A stretch of DNA of 7,300 nt from contig JAKLJF010000246.1 in the NCBI GenBank assembly GCA_023151335.1, positions 1 through 7,300 on the forward strand, given 5' to 3'. Both the position numbers and the translations under genes were made by a program. Below are positions 5,603-7,300 of the stretch, piece after piece. The notes below the pieces were generated by a model. It made no database searches. It was not told the origin of the DNA and saw only the letters and a program-made list of their open reading frames with translations. This stretch comes from Thermoanaerobaculia bacterium. GTDB taxonomy: Bacteria > Bacteroidota > Bacteroidia > Chitinophagales > Saprospiraceae. Each line of letters opens with the position of its first letter. Position 1 is the first letter of the stretch.

Positions 5603-7300
5603 ATGAAGAAACTTACGCTCGCTTTGTTACTGATGCTGGCATATTTTGTCCCGGATCAGATATCCGCCCAAACCCGGTATCTGGAACCGGTATTTGCCCG
5701 GAATCAAATTCAGGTGCAGAAAAACGTCGTTTACGGCGTCAATGCCACGATACTTTATCAAACCGTTTTAGGGGAGGCTGTGCCGCAGCAATTGCTGATG
5801 GACGTGTACCGCCCGGCCAGCGATACGGAAACCAACCGGCCCCTCGTGTTGTTTTTCCATACCGGCAGCTTCGGGCCTTTTAAAAATCCCGACCCGACCA
5901 GCCCGGTACAAAACGGCTTCAACGGCTCCTGCGGTGGCCAGACCAACGACTCGTCTGCCGTGGAAATGTGCACCCGGCTGGCGCAAATGGGTTACGTGGC
6001 CGCCTCCTGCGACTACCGCCTGGGCTGGCTGCCTTTTTCCACGATTCCCGAGATCCGGCGCTACACCCTGATCAATGCCGCCTACCGCGGGGTACAGGAT
6101 GCCAGCACGGCTATCCGCTTTTTCCGGCGCAACGTCGATATCGGTGGAAATACCTACGGCATTGACCCAAACAAGATCGTGCTCTTCGGTCAGGGCACCG
6201 GCGGGTATATTTCGCTGAACGCTGCAATGCTGGATGCTTACGCCAAAATCCCCACGGCCACCAACGGCAAATTTGTCTGGAACCCACGAACCGTTACAGG
6301 TAACCCCTGCGCACCCAACCAGATTATTCCGATGGTTATCGAGCAAGTGAACGGCAACCTGGAGGGCACCACCGTGGGCGTGTCGCCTATTACCGACCCG
6401 GCGAACGGCTGCGCGATCATTAAACTGGATACCCTCTGTTACCCGAACTGGCCGGGGTACCCCTCCGATTTTAACCTGGCGGTAAACCTCGGCGGCGCTT
6501 TGGGCGATTCTTCCTGGATTGACAATGCCGCGCAAAACCCGCAGCCGGCTTTGATTTCCATGCAGGTGCCCAACGATCCCTTTGCTCCTTATACCTCGGC
6601 GGTACTAAGCGTACCCGGGCAAGACCCCCCCTTACAGGTAGTGGAAGTACAAGGCAGCTATGTCGTACATGAACAGATGGAAGCAGCCGGACATCAAGAT
6701 GTATTACTCGCCGCGAACAGCAATCATTCCCTCGACCTGCAGGTCAATCAATTGCAGGCTTTTGCCAACAGCCCGGCCGGTCTTCGGGAGCCGCGTGCCA
6801 TGTTATATCCCTTCGTGATGCCGCCCGATCCGGATGACCCACAGTTGCCGAGCACCAGCGCACCCTGGGAATGGAGTTCTTTCCCCGGACTGCCGCCTAT
6901 TCCCGGTGTTACCCCCGGCTTTGATTGTAATACCGACAAGGCCGCGGCGCTTCCGTATATCGATACGATCATGCGTTTCTACGCGCCGCGCGCCTGCTTC
7001 GCATTGGGGCTGCAAGGCTGCATCGACCAGGTGTTGTCCGGCAAAGAACCGTTGGCTAAAAATATCCAGCTGAGCGCTTCACCCAATCCGGCTACCGAAC
7101 AGGTTATTCTGCAGGCAGAAACCGGCAAAACCATCCTGACCGTGCAGGTGATCGATAAAAACGGTCGGCTGGTGGCGCATGCGCAAAATGTGAACAACGA
7201 GGTATATGTTTTCCGGCCTGATAACAAATTGCCGGCAGGCCACTATATCTTCAAGGTGAATTTTAAAGAAGGATTTGTGACAAAGATCGTGGCGTTCCAG
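5603..7300 (+). CDS. secreted alpha/beta-hydrolase-like protein with T9SS sorting domain (3' end outside window)
   Basis: The frame is open from the ATG at 5603 to the last base, 566 codons without a stop. Residues 1-23 are a Sec signal peptide (MKKLTLALLLML...QISAQ). Residues about 60-385 look like an esterase/lipase alpha/beta-hydrolase: LLMDVYRP, strand LVLFFHTGSFG (H86-T87-G88, the oxyanion-hole position), a SCDYRLGW segment, VLFGQGTGGYISL at the nucleophile elbow, an acid-loop candidate D325 (VPNDPFAPY) and a catalytic-His candidate H375 (NSNHSLD). The elbow reads G196-Q-G198-T-G-G201, so the usual GxSxG serine is Gly. Nine cysteines suit an extracellular protein with disulfides. A Pro-rich linker (about 405-440) precedes a C-terminal type A T9SS domain (about 491-566: SASPNPATEQV, LPAGHYIFKV, KIVAFQ), implying export by T9SS and anchoring or release at the surface. 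The ending resembles the usual domain terminus, so the stop probably lies just past 7300. Confidence 0.85.
   Translation, partial: MKKLTLALLLMLAYFVPDQISAQTRYLEPVFARNQIQVQKNVVYGVNATILYQTVLGEAVPQQLLMDVYRPASDTETNRPLVLFFHTGSFGPFKNPDPTSPVQNGFNGSCGGQTNDSSAVEMCTRLAQMGYVAASCDYRLGWLPFSTIPEIRRYTLINAAYRGVQDASTAIRFFRRNVDIGGNTYGIDPNKIVLFGQGTGGYISLNAAMLDAYAKIPTATNGKFVWNPRTVTGNPCAPNQIIPMVIEQVNGNLEGTTVGVSPITDPANGCAIIKLDTLCYPNWPGYPSDFNLAVNLGGALGDSSWIDNAAQNPQPALISMQVPNDPFAPYTSAVLSVPGQDPPLQVVEVQGSYVVHEQMEAAGHQDVLLAANSNHSLDLQVNQLQAFANSPAGLREPRAMLYPFVMPPDPDDPQLPSTSAPWEWSSFPGLPPIPGVTPGFDCNTDKAAALPYIDTIMRFYAPRACFALGLQGCIDQVLSGKEPLAKNIQLSASPNPATEQVILQAETGKTILTVQVIDKNGRLVAHAQNVNNEVYVFRPDNKLPAGHYIFKVNFKEGFVTKIVAFQ

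Noticed and set aside
5768..6535. 255-codon open frame on the minus strand
   Set aside because: It is antisense to the secreted hydrolase-like gene, which has a signal peptide, hydrolase motifs and a sorting domain in one uninterrupted frame.

Overview
The window looks like a chromosomal piece of a Bacteroidota bacterium, perhaps from the Saprospiria/Chitinophagia side; the class is a guess. Three things point to the phylum: a TonB-dependent receptor with an N-terminal carboxypeptidase-regulatory-like domain, a secreted protein ending in a type IX secretion (T9SS) type A sorting domain, and promoter-like TTG-N17-TAnnTTTG sequences with A/T-rich leaders and no clear Shine-Dalgarno sites.

Layout. 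On the minus strand, 10-600 encodes a Uma2-family (PD-(D/E)XK-like) protein. A 296-nt divergent intergenic region (601-896) follows and is rich in symmetry: a 14-bp palindrome at the Uma2 start, two tandem units each carrying a 33-bp near-perfect palindrome, two TAACCGGTTA palindromes flanking a candidate promoter, and a small leader hairpin with a T-run. On the plus strand, 897-1493 encodes a small secreted protein of unknown function. The 350-nt gap 1494-1843 is mostly a non-coding, MITE-like element (1567-1832). It has 54-bp terminal inverted repeats matching at 51 of 54 positions, a perfect 9-bp target-site duplication, and an interior built of four AACCGC/GCGGTT palindromes plus two CCGG-rich hairpins. 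Its right duplication ends 2 nt before the ATG of an OmpR-family response regulator (1844-2521) that has no histidine kinase beside it. After a 107-nt gap with a candidate promoter come a TonB-dependent outer-membrane receptor (2629-5553) and, 49 nt later, a secreted alpha/beta-hydrolase-like protein with a T9SS sorting domain (5603 to beyond 7300).

How the genes may work together (inference). The last two genes look like an operon pairing a cell-surface hydrolase-fold protein with an outer-membrane importer. The hydrolase-like protein has Gly where the nucleophile-elbow Ser is expected, so it may be a binding protein or use unusual chemistry. The response regulator could control the receptor operon, but nothing in the sequence proves this. 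The MITE-like insertion has replaced the native leader of the regulator and is the most striking feature of the window.
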